64,000 nt of DNA from Streptomyces cellulosae (GTDB taxonomy: Bacteria; Actinomycetota; Actinomycetes; Streptomycetales; Streptomycetaceae): positions 124,001 to 188,000 of the forward strand of contig NZ_JOEV01000021.1 of the NCBI RefSeq assembly GCF_000721105.1. Direction: 5' to 3'. Positions 9,235 to 16,671 of the stretch are shown here, in pieces. The position numbers and the translations under genes are program-made. Each line of letters opens with the position of its first letter. The stretch's first letter is position 1. The notes below the pieces were generated by a model. That model had not been told where the DNA came from, ran no database searches, and saw only the letters and a list, made by a program, of their open reading frames with translations.

Positions 9235-9968
9235 CGACCCTCGTCCACACCGCCCACGAACGCGGCATCACCACCCTCACCCTGGACTCGCCGCACAACC
9301 GCAACGCCCTCTCGGCCGCCCTCGTACGGGAACTCGCCGCCGCCCTGGAACAGAACGGCGAGGACGACCACGTACGCGCCATCGTCCTCACCCACACCGG
9401 CACCACCTTCAGCGCGGGCGCCGACCTGCGCGACCCACCGCCCCCCGAGGCACTGGTCGCCCTCCTGCGCCAGATCATCGAACTGCCCTCACCCGTCCTC
9501 GCCCGGGTCACCGGCCACGTCCGCGCCGGCGGCCTCGGCCTCCTCGCCGCCTGCGACATCACCGCCGCCTCCACCGAATCCACCTTCGCCTTCACCGAAG
9601 TACGCATCGGTGTCGCCCCCGCGGTCATCTCACTCCCGCTGATCCCCCGCACCGACCCGCGCGCCCTCGCCCGCCACTACCTCACCGGCGAACGCTTCGA
9701 CGCCGCCGAAGCCGCCCGCATCGGCCTGCTCACGGCGGCGGGCGACGACGTGGACGCCGTACTCGCACCCGTCCTGGACGGCCTGCGGAAATCCGAACCC
9801 CAGGCCCTGACCGAGACGAAACAGCTGCTCACGGCTAAGGTGCTCGAAGCCTTCGACCGAGACGCGGACGCCCTCACCGCGCTCTCAACCCGGCTGTTCT
9901 CCTCCCCGCAGGCCCGCGAGGGGATGACAGCCTTCCTCGAACGACGGGATCCACCATGGCTGCTGTGA
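9231..9968 (+). CDS. Enoyl-CoA hydratase/isomerase family protein
   Basis: 245 residues of the crotonase fold. The oxyanion-hole segments are visible as TFSAGADLRD near residue 62 and GHVRAGGLGLLAACD near residue 97; FTEVRIGVAPAVIS follows and carries the usual acidic position. It is a little shorter than typical 255-265-residue hydratases, with a tight N-terminus. It begins at a GTG embedded in the stop of the CoA ligase and overlaps the TetR gene at its 3' end by 13 bp, so all three are likely co-translated. It would hydrate the enoyl-CoA formed earlier in the operon. No HMG-CoA-type lyase is seen in this operon. Confidence 0.85.
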   Translation: MTTLVHTAHERGITTLTLDSPHNRNALSAALVRELAAALEQNGEDDHVRAIVLTHTGTTFSAGADLRDPPPPEALVALLRQIIELPSPVLARVTGHVRAGGLGLLAACDITAASTESTFAFTEVRIGVAPAVISLPLIPRTDPRALARHYLTGERFDAAEAARIGLLTAAGDDVDAVLAPVLDGLRKSEPQALTETKQLLTAKVLEAFDRDADALTALSTRLFSSPQAREGMTAFLERRDPPWLL

Positions 9969-10591
9969 GCGCCATCGAACACGTGCCGGGTGAGCGAGTG
10001 ACGGGTGAGCGTGTCCCCAAACAGGACCGTAGCCGGGCCACCCGGCAACGACTCCTCGAAGCCGCCGTGGCCTGCCTCGCCGAACACGGCTGGACCGGCT
10101 CCACGGTCGCCGTCGTCGCCGAACGCGCCGGCGTCTCCCGCGGCGCCGCCCAACACCACTTCCCCACCCGCGAGGACCTCTTCACAGCAGCCGTCGAATA
10201 CGTCGCCGAAGAGCGCTCCACCGCCCTGCGCGCCCTGTTCCCCCAAGGCGCGACCGGCGACCGCCACGCCGTCGTCGCCGCCCTGGTCGACCTCTACACC
10301 GGCCCCTTCTTCCGCGCCGCCCTCCACCTGTGGGTCGCCGCCTCCAACGAGGCCCCGCTACGCCCCCGCGTCACCGAGCTGGAAGCCCACGTCGGCCGCG
10401 AGACCCACCGCATAGCCGTCGACCTGCTCGGCGCCGACGAAACCCGTCCCGGCGTCCGGGAAACCGTCCAGGGCCTGCTGGACATGGCCCGCGGCCTGGG
10501 CCTCGCCAACCTGCTCACGGACGACACCGCACGCCGCGAACGAGTGGTGGCGCAGTGGGCGAGGATCCTGGACACGGTCCTCACGGACTGA
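9956..10591 (+). CDS. TetR-family regulator closing the first catabolic operon
   Basis: 211 residues. The TetR helix-turn-helix spans about residues 25-70 ([38 protein letters not shown]), followed by an all-helical ligand domain. Position as the last gene of the operon, overlapping the hydratase by 13 bp, is typical of local repressors of acyl-CoA catabolism whose inducer is a CoA thioester. The palindrome at 473-486 is the obvious candidate target. The 3' end overlaps the convergent pdxH gene by 11 bp. Confidence 0.85.
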   Translation: MAAVSAIEHVPGERVTGERVPKQDRSRATRQRLLEAAVACLAEHGWTGSTVAVVAERAGVSRGAAQHHFPTREDLFTAAVEYVAEERSTALRALFPQGATGDRHAVVAALVDLYTGPFFRAALHLWVAASNEAPLRPRVTELEAHVGRETHRIAVDLLGADETRPGVRETVQGLLDMARGLGLANLLTDDTARRERVVAQWARILDTVLTD

Positions 10592-11282
10592 GCCGCTCCA
10601 CCCGCCAGCCCCCGTCCGCCTCCACCACGTACCGCAACCGGTCGTGCAACCGGTTCTCCCGGCCCTGCCAGAACTCCACCGTCCGCGGCGCCACCCGGAA
10701 ACCACCCCAGTGCGGCGGCACCGGCACCTGCTCGCCCTCCGGATAACGCGCGGCCAGCTCCGCGTACGCCGAGTCCAGCCCCGCACGGCCCGCGATCACC
10801 GACGACTGCTCGCTCGCCCAGGCACCCAGCTGGGACCCGTGCGGACGCGTACGGAAGTACGCGGCCGTCTCGTCCCTGCCGGTCCGCCGGGCCACACCCG
10901 CGACGATGACCTGCCGAGCCATCGGATGCCACGGGAACAACAGCGCGACCTGCGGATTCTCGGCCAGGTCACGGGCCTTGCGGGAGTCGTAGTTGGTGTA
11001 GAAGACGAAGCCCTGCTCGTCGAAGTGCTTCAACAGCACCGTACGGGAGCTGACCCGGCCCTCGCCGTCCGCGGTGGACACCACCATCGCGTTCGGCTCG
11101 AACAACCGGCCCTCCGTCGCGGCCTGCTGAAACCACCGCGCGAACTGCTCCACGGGCGAGGCGGCGAGATCGGACTCGGCAAGCCCCTCCGCCCGGTACT
11201 GCTGACGCATCGAGGCGGGATCGGGGGAAACGGCGTCTGCGTCCTTCACATGGTCATCCTGCCGCATCGACCAGGTCGACAT
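10581..11282 (-). CDS. pdxH: Pyridoxamine 5'-phosphate oxidase
   Basis: 233 residues, complete PdxH: N-terminal [13 protein letters not shown]-binding region [20 protein letters not shown], then [34 protein letters not shown], and the C-terminal [14 protein letters not shown] that contacts FMN and pyridoxal phosphate. It oxidises pyridoxine/pyridoxamine phosphate to PLP in the cytosol. The first start (11282) gives a leader of about 15-23 residues absent from many homologues; ATG at 11267 or GTG at 11252 are alternatives. It is transcribed against the TetR gene and divergently from the citrate-synthase-like gene, which shares a 215-bp promoter region with it. Confidence 0.92.
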   Translation of the reverse strand: MSTWSMRQDDHVKDADAVSPDPASMRQQYRAEGLAESDLAASPVEQFARWFQQAATEGRLFEPNAMVVSTADGEGRVSSRTVLLKHFDEQGFVFYTNYDSRKARDLAENPQVALLFPWHPMARQVIVAGVARRTGRDETAAYFRTRPHGSQLGAWASEQSSVIAGRAGLDSAYAELAARYPEGEQVPVPPHWGGFRVAPRTVEFWQGRENRLHDRLRYVVEADGGWRVERLSP

Positions 11283-11497
11283 CCCGCCGTATCACCGACG
11301 GCCCGAACCGAAGATGGCACTGAGTGCCGCCGACCCTCCCCAAAGGTGGCACTCAGGGATATGGTGCAGGTGTCCTCCCGGTGGGTCACCGTCGGCCGCA
11401 CGGGGCACCACCGGGCTGATCGCCAGGACCGCGAGTTTCCGCACGGACCGTGGATCCCCCGGCGCCACCTGTCGCACACATCACGAGGAGCCGCCTG

Positions 11498-12598
11498 ATG
11501 TCCGACTTCGTACCCGGACTCGAAGGAGTCGTCGCGTTCGAAACGGAGATCGCCGAACCGGACAAGGAAGGCGGCGCCCTGCGATACCGGGGCGTCGACA
11601 TCGAGGACCTGGTCGGCCACGTCTCCTTCGGCAACGTCTGGGGCCTGCTCGTCGACGGAGCCTTCAACCCGGGCCTGCCGCCCGCCGAACCCTTCCCCAT
11701 CCCCGTCCACTCCGGCGACATCCGCGTCGACGTCCAGTCCGCCCTCGCCATGCTCGCCCCCGTCTGGGGCCTGAAACCCCTCTTGGACATCGACGCCGAG
11801 CAAGCCCGCGAGGACCTCGCCCGAGCCGCCGTCATGGCCCTGTCCTACGTCGCCCAGTCCGCCCGCGGCCAGGGCCTGCCCATGGTCCCCCAGAGCGAGA
11901 TCGACAAGGCCCAGTCCGTCGTCGAACGCTTCATGATCCGCTGGCGCGGCGAACCCGACCCCAAACACGTGGCGGCCGTGGACGCCTACTGGACCTCGGC
12001 GGCCGAACACGGCATGAACGCGTCCACCTTCACAGCGAGGGTCATCGCCTCGACGGGCGCAGACGTGGCCGCTGCGCTGTCAGGGGCCGTGGGAGCCATG
12101 TCCGGCCCCCTCCACGGCGGCGCCCCCTCCCGCGTCCTCCACATGATCGAGGAGATCGAACGCACCGGCGACGCCGAGGCCTACGTCAAACACGCCCTCG
12201 ACAAGGGCGAACGCCTCATGGGCTTCGGCCACCGCGTCTACCGCGCCGAGGACCCCCGCGCCCGCGTCCTGCGCCGCACCGCCCGCGAACTCGGCGCCCC
12301 CCGCTTCGAGATCGCCGAGGCCCTCGAGAAGGCCGCCCTCGCCGAACTCCACGCACGCCGCCCCGACCGCGTCCTCGCCACCAACGTCGAGTTCTGGGCC
12401 GCGATCATCCTCGACTTCGCCGAGGTCCCGGCCCACATGTTCACATCCATGTTCACCTGCGCCCGCACGGCCGGCTGGTCGGCCCACATCCTGGAACAGA
12501 AGCGCACCGGCCGCCTGGTCCGCCCCTCGGCCCGCTACACCGGCCCCGGCACACGCGGCCCCCAGGAGATCGAGGGCTACGGCGACATCGCCCGCTGA
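11498..12598 (+). CDS. Citrate-synthase-like protein with Glu at the catalytic Asp
   Basis: 366 residues of the short (type II-like, no regulatory N-terminus) citrate synthase family. Both catalytic histidine segments are intact: GPLHGGAPSRVL near residue 205 and GFGHRVYRAEDPRARVL near 243. The third catalytic segment, normally NVDFY, reads NVEFW (GAG at 12389-12391), so the catalytic aspartate is a glutamate. That casts doubt on ordinary citrate synthase activity; methylcitrate synthase, another acyl-CoA condensation, or a slow enzyme are possible. The ATG at 11498 is preceded by ACGAGGAG. A large palindrome starts 45 bp after its stop and probably terminates it. Confidence 0.85.
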   Translation: MSDFVPGLEGVVAFETEIAEPDKEGGALRYRGVDIEDLVGHVSFGNVWGLLVDGAFNPGLPPAEPFPIPVHSGDIRVDVQSALAMLAPVWGLKPLLDIDAEQAREDLARAAVMALSYVAQSARGQGLPMVPQSEIDKAQSVVERFMIRWRGEPDPKHVAAVDAYWTSAAEHGMNASTFTARVIASTGADVAAALSGAVGAMSGPLHGGAPSRVLHMIEEIERTGDAEAYVKHALDKGERLMGFGHRVYRAEDPRARVLRRTARELGAPRFEIAEALEKAALAELHARRPDRVLATNVEFWAAIILDFAEVPAHMFTSMFTCARTAGWSAHILEQKRTGRLVRPSARYTGPGTRGPQEIEGYGDIAR

Positions 12599-12642
12599 AC
12601 GGGCCCCGCCTCGCCTGCCCCGCCCTGTCCGCGAACGCAGAC

Positions 12643-12714
12643 GACCCGCGAGCTCGGGGTCCCTCCGCCTGACGGCGGAGAAGCCGGCCGGACGTACCGG
12701 CGAGCTCGCGGGTC
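12643..12714. terminator. Large palindrome: shared terminator of the citrate-synthase-like gene and the minus-strand small RNA
   Basis: GACCCGCGAGCTC (12643-12655) and GAGCTCGCGGGTC (12702-12714) form a perfect 13-bp stem. Inside it, CTCCGCC-TGAC-GGCGGAG (12663-12680) makes a second hairpin, so the RNA would fold as a branched structure. It stands 45 bp downstream of the citrate-synthase-like stop on the plus strand and at the far end of the proposed minus-strand transcript, so it can serve both. There is no U-tract, as is common for Streptomyces terminators. Confidence 0.7.
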
Positions 12715-12794
12715 GGGTGACTGCTTGGGATTGGGCCGGCTGCACGCTTCTTTCACGTGCTGGTCCGGCACCGCACTCGGTGTGGTGACGGGCG

Positions 12795-12833
12795 CTAGCC
12801 CGCAGCCACCTCGCGCGTCCGGGTTTCATACAT
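12795..12833 (-). CDS. 12-codon reading frame with a near-perfect Shine-Dalgarno
   Basis: ATG at 12833-12831 encodes MYETRTREVAAG and ends at TAG (12797-12795). The GGAGG core is 11 nt before the ATG, slightly long, but complementarity to the 16S tail extends over 14 nt, far beyond any other gene in the window. It could be a microprotein, a leader peptide, or a ribosome-loading site whose peptide is irrelevant. An overlapping ATG at 12829 opens a longer frame that runs antisense through the citrate-synthase-like gene and is less believable. Confidence 0.5.
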   Translation of the reverse strand: MYETRTREVAAG

Positions 12834-12864
12834 GTACCCGATCACCTCCTTTCGGCGTAGGAAC

Positions 12865-12893
12865 ACCTTAAGAAGAGGCCGAAGACGGATCAA
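12865..12893 (-). promoter_or_regulatory. Promoter of the minus-strand small RNA
   Basis: On the minus strand TTGATC (12893-12888) and TAAGGT (12870-12865) are separated by exactly 17 nt. This fits the vegetative HrdB pattern of a TTGAnn -35 box and a TAnnnT -10 box. Transcription would begin near 12858, a few bases before the extended Shine-Dalgarno sequence. The promoter lies within the 3' end of the HNH remnant. Confidence 0.6.
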
Positions 12894-13140
12894 CCGATTT
12901 TCCGGGATGTTGACGGAGATGGCTCCGGCCAACTGCTGTACCCGTATCCGTCGGCCCGTTGCAGAAGCTGAAGGGCTCGGGGCGGTGGGCGAGGAAGGTC
13001 TCGACGGATGTGTTGCCCTTGGCCTGGTTGCAGGGGACGCAGGCGAGGACGAGGTTGGAGATGCGGTTCGAGCCTCCTCGGCTGCGGGGTCTGACGTGGT
13101 CGATGTTCCGGATCGGGAGGATTTCGAGCCGTGCTGGCCG
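12868..13140 (-). pseudogene. Broken HNH endonuclease of the IscB (RRXRR-HNH) type
   Basis: One minus-strand frame reads IDHVRPRSRGGSNRISN then LVLACVPCNQAKGN and FLAHRPE before stopping at TAA (12870-12868). This is the HNH core (His, Asn, Asn) with the LACVPCNQAKG wording typical of IscB and related RRXRR-HNH proteins. Upstream the frame has no start codon, no RuvC-like or RRXRR N-terminus and no zinc-binding CxxC. Downstream it loses the conserved arginine-rich continuation, and a neighbouring frame carries a faint match (RIRVQQLAGAISVN), which suggests a frameshift. It is a relic, probably of an IS200/605-type element, and no element ends are visible. Confidence 0.75.
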
Positions 13141-13424
13141 GCGTTGCGGCGGGTGTTCGGGGAGGTGCGGCCGGCGGCGACGATGATGGTGTGCGGGCTC
13201 GCGGATCCGCGGATGAGGATCGAGATCGAGGTGGATGCGAGGAGAGGGGCGGGTACTGATGTCCGAGCTTCGTGATTTTCGTGTCGCTGGCCGCCTGACC
13301 TGCTGTTTCTGTGGGGATACAGTCGTCCGGTGCGGGCCTGGGTGCGTTTCCGGCGTACAACGATTCCTTCAATCTTGTGGGAACTTGGTGTGTGCTGCGT
13401 CACGTTCGAGTTGAATGATTGTTA
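13141..13424. other. Gap between the HNH remnant and the PAS gene
   Basis: Codon usage is irregular in all six frames and no protein family is recognisable. It may be the eroded N-terminal part of the HNH gene plus the promoter of the PAS gene. Base composition is a little less GC-rich than the flanks, in keeping with imported and decaying DNA. Confidence 0.5.
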
Positions 13425-14894
13425 GTGAGCGAACCGACGTGCGGTACGTGCGGACGCGGCAGCCTGCAGGGGGTCGAGGTGAGTGCTTCCCGGCGTAGTG
13501 GGACCACCGACGAGATCGGGCCGGACGAGCCCGAGCGGGACGGTCCGGAGGGTTCGGACGGCTCGGACGGCTCTGATTTGCTGGCCGCGCTGCTCGACGG
13601 CATGGACGCGGCCTTGTGCGCATTCGACGCGGACGGGGTGGTGACGCACTGGAACCGTGAGGCGGAGCGGATTCTCGGCTGGAGTGCTGAGGAGGCGGTG
13701 GGGCGGCAGGGCTTCGCCGGGTGGGCGGTGCGCAGTGCCGACGCCGAGGAGGTCGAGGGGCGGCTGCTGTCCGCGATGCACGCCCCGGGGCGGCAGGTGC
13801 ACGAGTTCGCGTTGCTGACCAAGGACGGCGGCCGGGTGCTCGTACGGACGCAGTCGGCGGCCGTGCGGGGGCCGGACGGGAAGCCGGCCGGGGTGTACTG
13901 CGCGTTCAGTGAGGTGCACACGCAGATCGATCTGGAGCGGTCGATCGCGCTGAGTGAGGCGTTGTTCGAGGACGCTTCCTGGGGTGTGGTGCTGGTCGAC
14001 GTCGATCTGCGGCCGGCTGTGGTCAACGCGCACGCGGCCCGGGCGTTCGGGGTCGGGCGTACGTCTGTGCTGGGGCGGCCTCTCGGGGATCTGCTGGCGC
14101 AGGGTGTGGAGGAGTTGGAGAGTGCGCTCACGCATGTGCTGGCGGAGGGGGCGCCGCCGGCGCCCGCCGAGGTCTGGGTGAGTGTGCGTACCCCGGAGGG
14201 CGACAAGCGGCGTTGCTGGCGGTGCGGGTTCGTCCGGCTGGCGTCGCCGCTGGCGGAGGAGCCTGTGCCGTTGGGGGTGGGCTGGCTCTTCGAGGACGTG
14301 ACGGAGGCCAAGCAGAGTGAGCAGGAGGCGTCGCTGCTGCGGTTCCGTACGAATCAGTTGCACCGGGCGGCGCGGGCTGCCGCCGAGTGCGAGGACCCGT
14401 TGGAGGCGGCGACCGTTCATCTGGACTTCGCGCTCGCGGGTTTCGCCGACCATGCGCTGATCGACCGGGTGGCGGGGGGTGCGGTGGCCGACGGGGAGGA
14501 GACGGGTCCGGTGCGGCTGGTGCGGGTGGTCGCGACGCCTTCCGGGGCGCCCGGGCCGAGTCCGGTGACCGGGCAGGCGGGGTTGCCGGTGCGGTATGCG
14601 GAGGGGCATCCGGCGTTGCAGTGCGTGGACCGGATCGGGGCTGTGCGGGCGAGTGTGGGGGCTGTGCCGGCGGCTCAGGCGCGGGAGTGGGCGTTGGCTC
14701 GGCAGTGGCCGGGGGACGCGGTGCACGCGCTGTGTGCGGTGCTGCGGAGTCGGGGGCGGACGCTCGGGGTCGTGACGTTTCTGCGGGGGGCCGGGCGGAG
14801 TCAGTTCGAGCGGGGCGACGCGGTGTACGCGGAGGATGTGGCCGTGCGGATCGCCTGTGCGTTGGATCTGGGTGAGGCGGTGGGGCGGGAGTAG
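13425..14894 (+). CDS. Double-PAS sensory protein without an output domain
   Basis: About 489 residues. After a Ser/Asp/Glu-rich N-terminus come a first PAS domain (residues ~45-160: LLDGMDAALCAFDADGVVTH, GWSAEEAVGRQ, GVYCAFSEV) and a second (~170-290: GVVLVDVDLRPAVVN, ending VGWLFEDVTEAKQSE). The remaining 190 residues look like a degenerate GAF-type sensor (VGAVPAAQAREWALAR; RGRTLGVVTFLR). No histidine kinase, PP2C or GGDEF domain follows, so the partner is unknown. GTG 13425 and GTG 13479 are both possible starts; the second has the better upstream purine tract. It converges on the SIS gene 27 bp downstream. Confidence 0.75.
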   Translation: MSEPTCGTCGRGSLQGVEVSASRRSGTTDEIGPDEPERDGPEGSDGSDGSDLLAALLDGMDAALCAFDADGVVTHWNREAERILGWSAEEAVGRQGFAGWAVRSADAEEVEGRLLSAMHAPGRQVHEFALLTKDGGRVLVRTQSAAVRGPDGKPAGVYCAFSEVHTQIDLERSIALSEALFEDASWGVVLVDVDLRPAVVNAHAARAFGVGRTSVLGRPLGDLLAQGVEELESALTHVLAEGAPPAPAEVWVSVRTPEGDKRRCWRCGFVRLASPLAEEPVPLGVGWLFEDVTEAKQSEQEASLLRFRTNQLHRAARAAAECEDPLEAATVHLDFALAGFADHALIDRVAGGAVADGEETGPVRLVRVVATPSGAPGPSPVTGQAGLPVRYAEGHPALQCVDRIGAVRASVGAVPAAQAREWALARQWPGDAVHALCAVLRSRGRTLGVVTFLRGAGRSQFERGDAVYAEDVAVRIACALDLGEAVGRE

Positions 14895-14921
14895 CTCCGC
14901 CCCGGGCCGCGACGGGCGGCC

Positions 14922-15677
14922 TCAGCGGAGGTAGTGGATCCGGTCCCCGTACGTCTCGAACACGCGCTTGTTCCATTCGTGTCCTCCGTCCACGTTCCCG
15001 GACCGCAGGAGCGGAGGTTCGACGCCTCGGTCGGCGAGGCTTCCCGCTGCCGTGGCCATGACGGCCTGGAGGATGGCCGAGGTGACGACGGTGGAGGCGG
15101 GGGCGAAGGGGGCGGAGACGGTGTCGAGGGTGAGTTCGGCGTCGCCGATCGCGATCTTGGAGTCGAGGACGACGTCGCAGTGGTCCTTGAGGTAGGTGCC
15201 GGAGACATGGCGGGAGCTGGTCTCGGAGGCGTAGGCCACCGAGGTCACGCCGATGACCCGGATGCCGAGGGCGCGGGCTTTCATGGCCATCTCGACGGGG
15301 AGCGCGTTGCGGCCGGACAGCGAGATGATCACGAGGGCATCACCCGCGCGGAGCGGGGAGCAGTCCAGGACGGCGCTCGCGAGGCCGTCGACGCGTTCCA
15401 GGGCGGAGCCGAGGGTGGCCGGCATGACGTCGACGCCGACGACACCGGGGACGGTCAGCAGGTTCATCAGGGCGAGGCCGCCCGCGCGGTAGACGACGTC
15501 CTGCGCTGCGAGTGAGGAGTGTCCGGCGCCGAAGGCGAAGAGGCGGCCGCCTGCGGTCACGGTGTCGGCGAGGAGGTTCCCGGCCGCTTCGATGGAGGGG
15601 GCCTCCTCGTCCCGGACCCGCTGCAGCAGGCCGATCGCGGCGTCGAAGAACTGACCGGACAGCGTGCCGTCGCTCAT
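14922..15677 (-). CDS. SIS-domain sugar-phosphate binding protein
   Basis: 251 residues with one SIS domain (about 35-200). GAGHSSLAAQDVVYRAGG and VIISLSGRNALPVEMAMKA are the two phosphosugar-binding loops. Such proteins are isomerases or regulators binding N-acetylmuramate- or glucosamine-type phosphosugars; the exact substrate is not visible. The family often has a N-acetylglucosamine kinase or RpiR regulator beside it, but neither is here. The ATG at 15677 is chosen because AAGGG precedes it at good distance; the longer frame starting at 15758 has an arginine/histidine-rich leader with no homology signal. Confidence 0.85.
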   Translation of the reverse strand: MSDGTLSGQFFDAAIGLLQRVRDEEAPSIEAAGNLLADTVTAGGRLFAFGAGHSSLAAQDVVYRAGGLALMNLLTVPGVVGVDVMPATLGSALERVDGLASAVLDCSPLRAGDALVIISLSGRNALPVEMAMKARALGIRVIGVTSVAYASETSSRHVSGTYLKDHCDVVLDSKIAIGDAELTLDTVSAPFAPASTVVTSAILQAVMATAAGSLADRGVEPPLLRSGNVDGGHEWNKRVFETYGDRIHYLR

Positions 15678-15978
15678 GCGGGCCCTTTCAGGACGAGGTG
15701 TCGAGGCGGGGTGTCTGTGCCGCGGATCACGGTGCGGTCTGGACCAGTGGGATGTCAATACGGCCGTGTTCGGTGGGGCAGGTCGCCGAGGCGGCTGGGA
15801 CCGTGACGTCGTTACTGTGGGGAGAGCACCGGCCCCGCAGCCGTCGGAACCTCCCCGTAATGCCTTGGTTGCAACGGCGCGGCACGGTTGTCGGTGGTAT
15901 CCGGCAGAATTGGGTCCAGGGCCAGCGCACGAGCCGGGAAGCTGTCGTGCTTCCGGCGGATCTCATCAAGGGGCACGT

Positions 15979-16671
15979 ATGTCCGGACTGATCGACACCA
16001 CGGAGATGTATCTCCGCACCATCCTCGAGCTGGAGGAGGAAGGTGTGGTCCCCATGCGCGCCCGGATCGCCGAGCGGCTCGACCAGAGCGGGCCGACGGT
16101 CAGCCAGACGGTGGCGCGGATGGAGCGGGACGGTCTGGTGTCCGTCGCGACCGACCGGCACCTGGAGCTCACCGACGAGGGCCGGCGGCTGGCCACGCGG
16201 GTGATGCGCAAGCACCGGCTCGCGGAGTGTCTGCTCGTCGATGTGATCGGTCTGGAGTGGGAGCAGGTGCACGCCGAGGCGTGTCGCTGGGAGCACGTGA
16301 TGAGCGAGGCCGTCGAGCGCCGTGTGCTGGAGTTGCTGCGGCACCCCACCGAGTCGCCGTACGGCAATCCGATTCCCGGTCTGGAGGAACTCGGCGAGAA
16401 GGACGGTGCCGACCCGTTCCTGGACGAGGGCATGGTGTCGCTGTCGGATCTCGACCCGGGTGCCGACGGCAAGACGGTCGTGGTGCGCCGGATCGGTGAG
16501 CCGATCCAGACGGACGCGCAGTTGATGTACACGCTGCGCCGGGCGGGTGTGCAGCCCGGTTCGGTGGTGAGTGTGACGGAGTCGGCGGGCGGCGTGCTGG
16601 TGGGCAGCGGCGGCGAGGCGGCCGAGTTGGCGTCGGACGTGGCCTCGCACGTGTTCGTCGCCAAGCGCTGA
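15979..16671 (+). CDS. dmdR1: Iron-dependent regulator of the DtxR/IdeR family
   Basis: 230 residues, colinear with Streptomyces DmdR. The N-terminal helix-turn-helix spans MYLRTILELEEEGVVPMRA and ERLDQSGPTVSQTVARMERD. The metal-binding/dimer domain includes VIGLEWEQVHAEACRWEHVM, with the Cys/Glu/His ligands of the primary site. An SH3-like C-terminal domain (GSVVSVTESAGGVLVG) completes it. With Fe2+ it would repress siderophore and iron-uptake genes. In S. coelicolor, dmdR1 is reported to be overlapped by an antiparallel gene, adm; long open minus-strand frames also cover this copy. No clear iron box was seen in its own 300-bp upstream region. The symbol rests on similarity and gene order. 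Confidence 0.85.
   Translation: MSGLIDTTEMYLRTILELEEEGVVPMRARIAERLDQSGPTVSQTVARMERDGLVSVATDRHLELTDEGRRLATRVMRKHRLAECLLVDVIGLEWEQVHAEACRWEHVMSEAVERRVLELLRHPTESPYGNPIPGLEELGEKDGADPFLDEGMVSLSDLDPGADGKTVVVRRIGEPIQTDAQLMYTLRRAGVQPGSVVSVTESAGGVLVGSGGEAAELASDVASHVFVAKR

Larger units (their letters stand above)
12640..12858 (-). ncRNA. Candidate small RNA / microprotein gene antisense to the gap after the citrate-synthase-like gene
   Basis: Reading the minus strand, a promoter at 12865-12893 is followed by a 5' leader with GAAAGGAGGTGATC (12853-12840), complementary over 14 nt to the 3' tail of 16S rRNA. Then come a 12-codon reading frame (12833-12795) and about 80 nt later the 13-bp palindrome at 12643-12714. 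No larger minus-strand gene follows, because the transcript would run into the 3' end of the citrate-synthase-like gene. The unit is thus self-contained, near 215 nt. I recall a small RNA being named next to the corresponding gene in S. coelicolor but cannot verify that it is this element. Function unknown. Confidence 0.6.

Noticed and set aside
12781..12853. Fragment of a 16S rRNA gene, suggested by gatcacctcctttc and cgcccgtcac-like words
   Set aside because: Only short stretches match, order and spacing differ from rRNA, and the first is explained as an extended Shine-Dalgarno sequence on the other strand.
12640..13140. Guide (omega) RNA of an active IscB system
   Set aside because: Omega RNA is expected upstream of an intact iscB; here the palindrome is downstream and the nuclease is broken, so the RNA is treated as an independent gene.
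12832..13275. Plus-strand open frame over the HNH remnant
   Set aside because: The recognisable HNH motif is on the minus strand in another frame; the plus frame shows no family features and starts with no ribosome-binding site.
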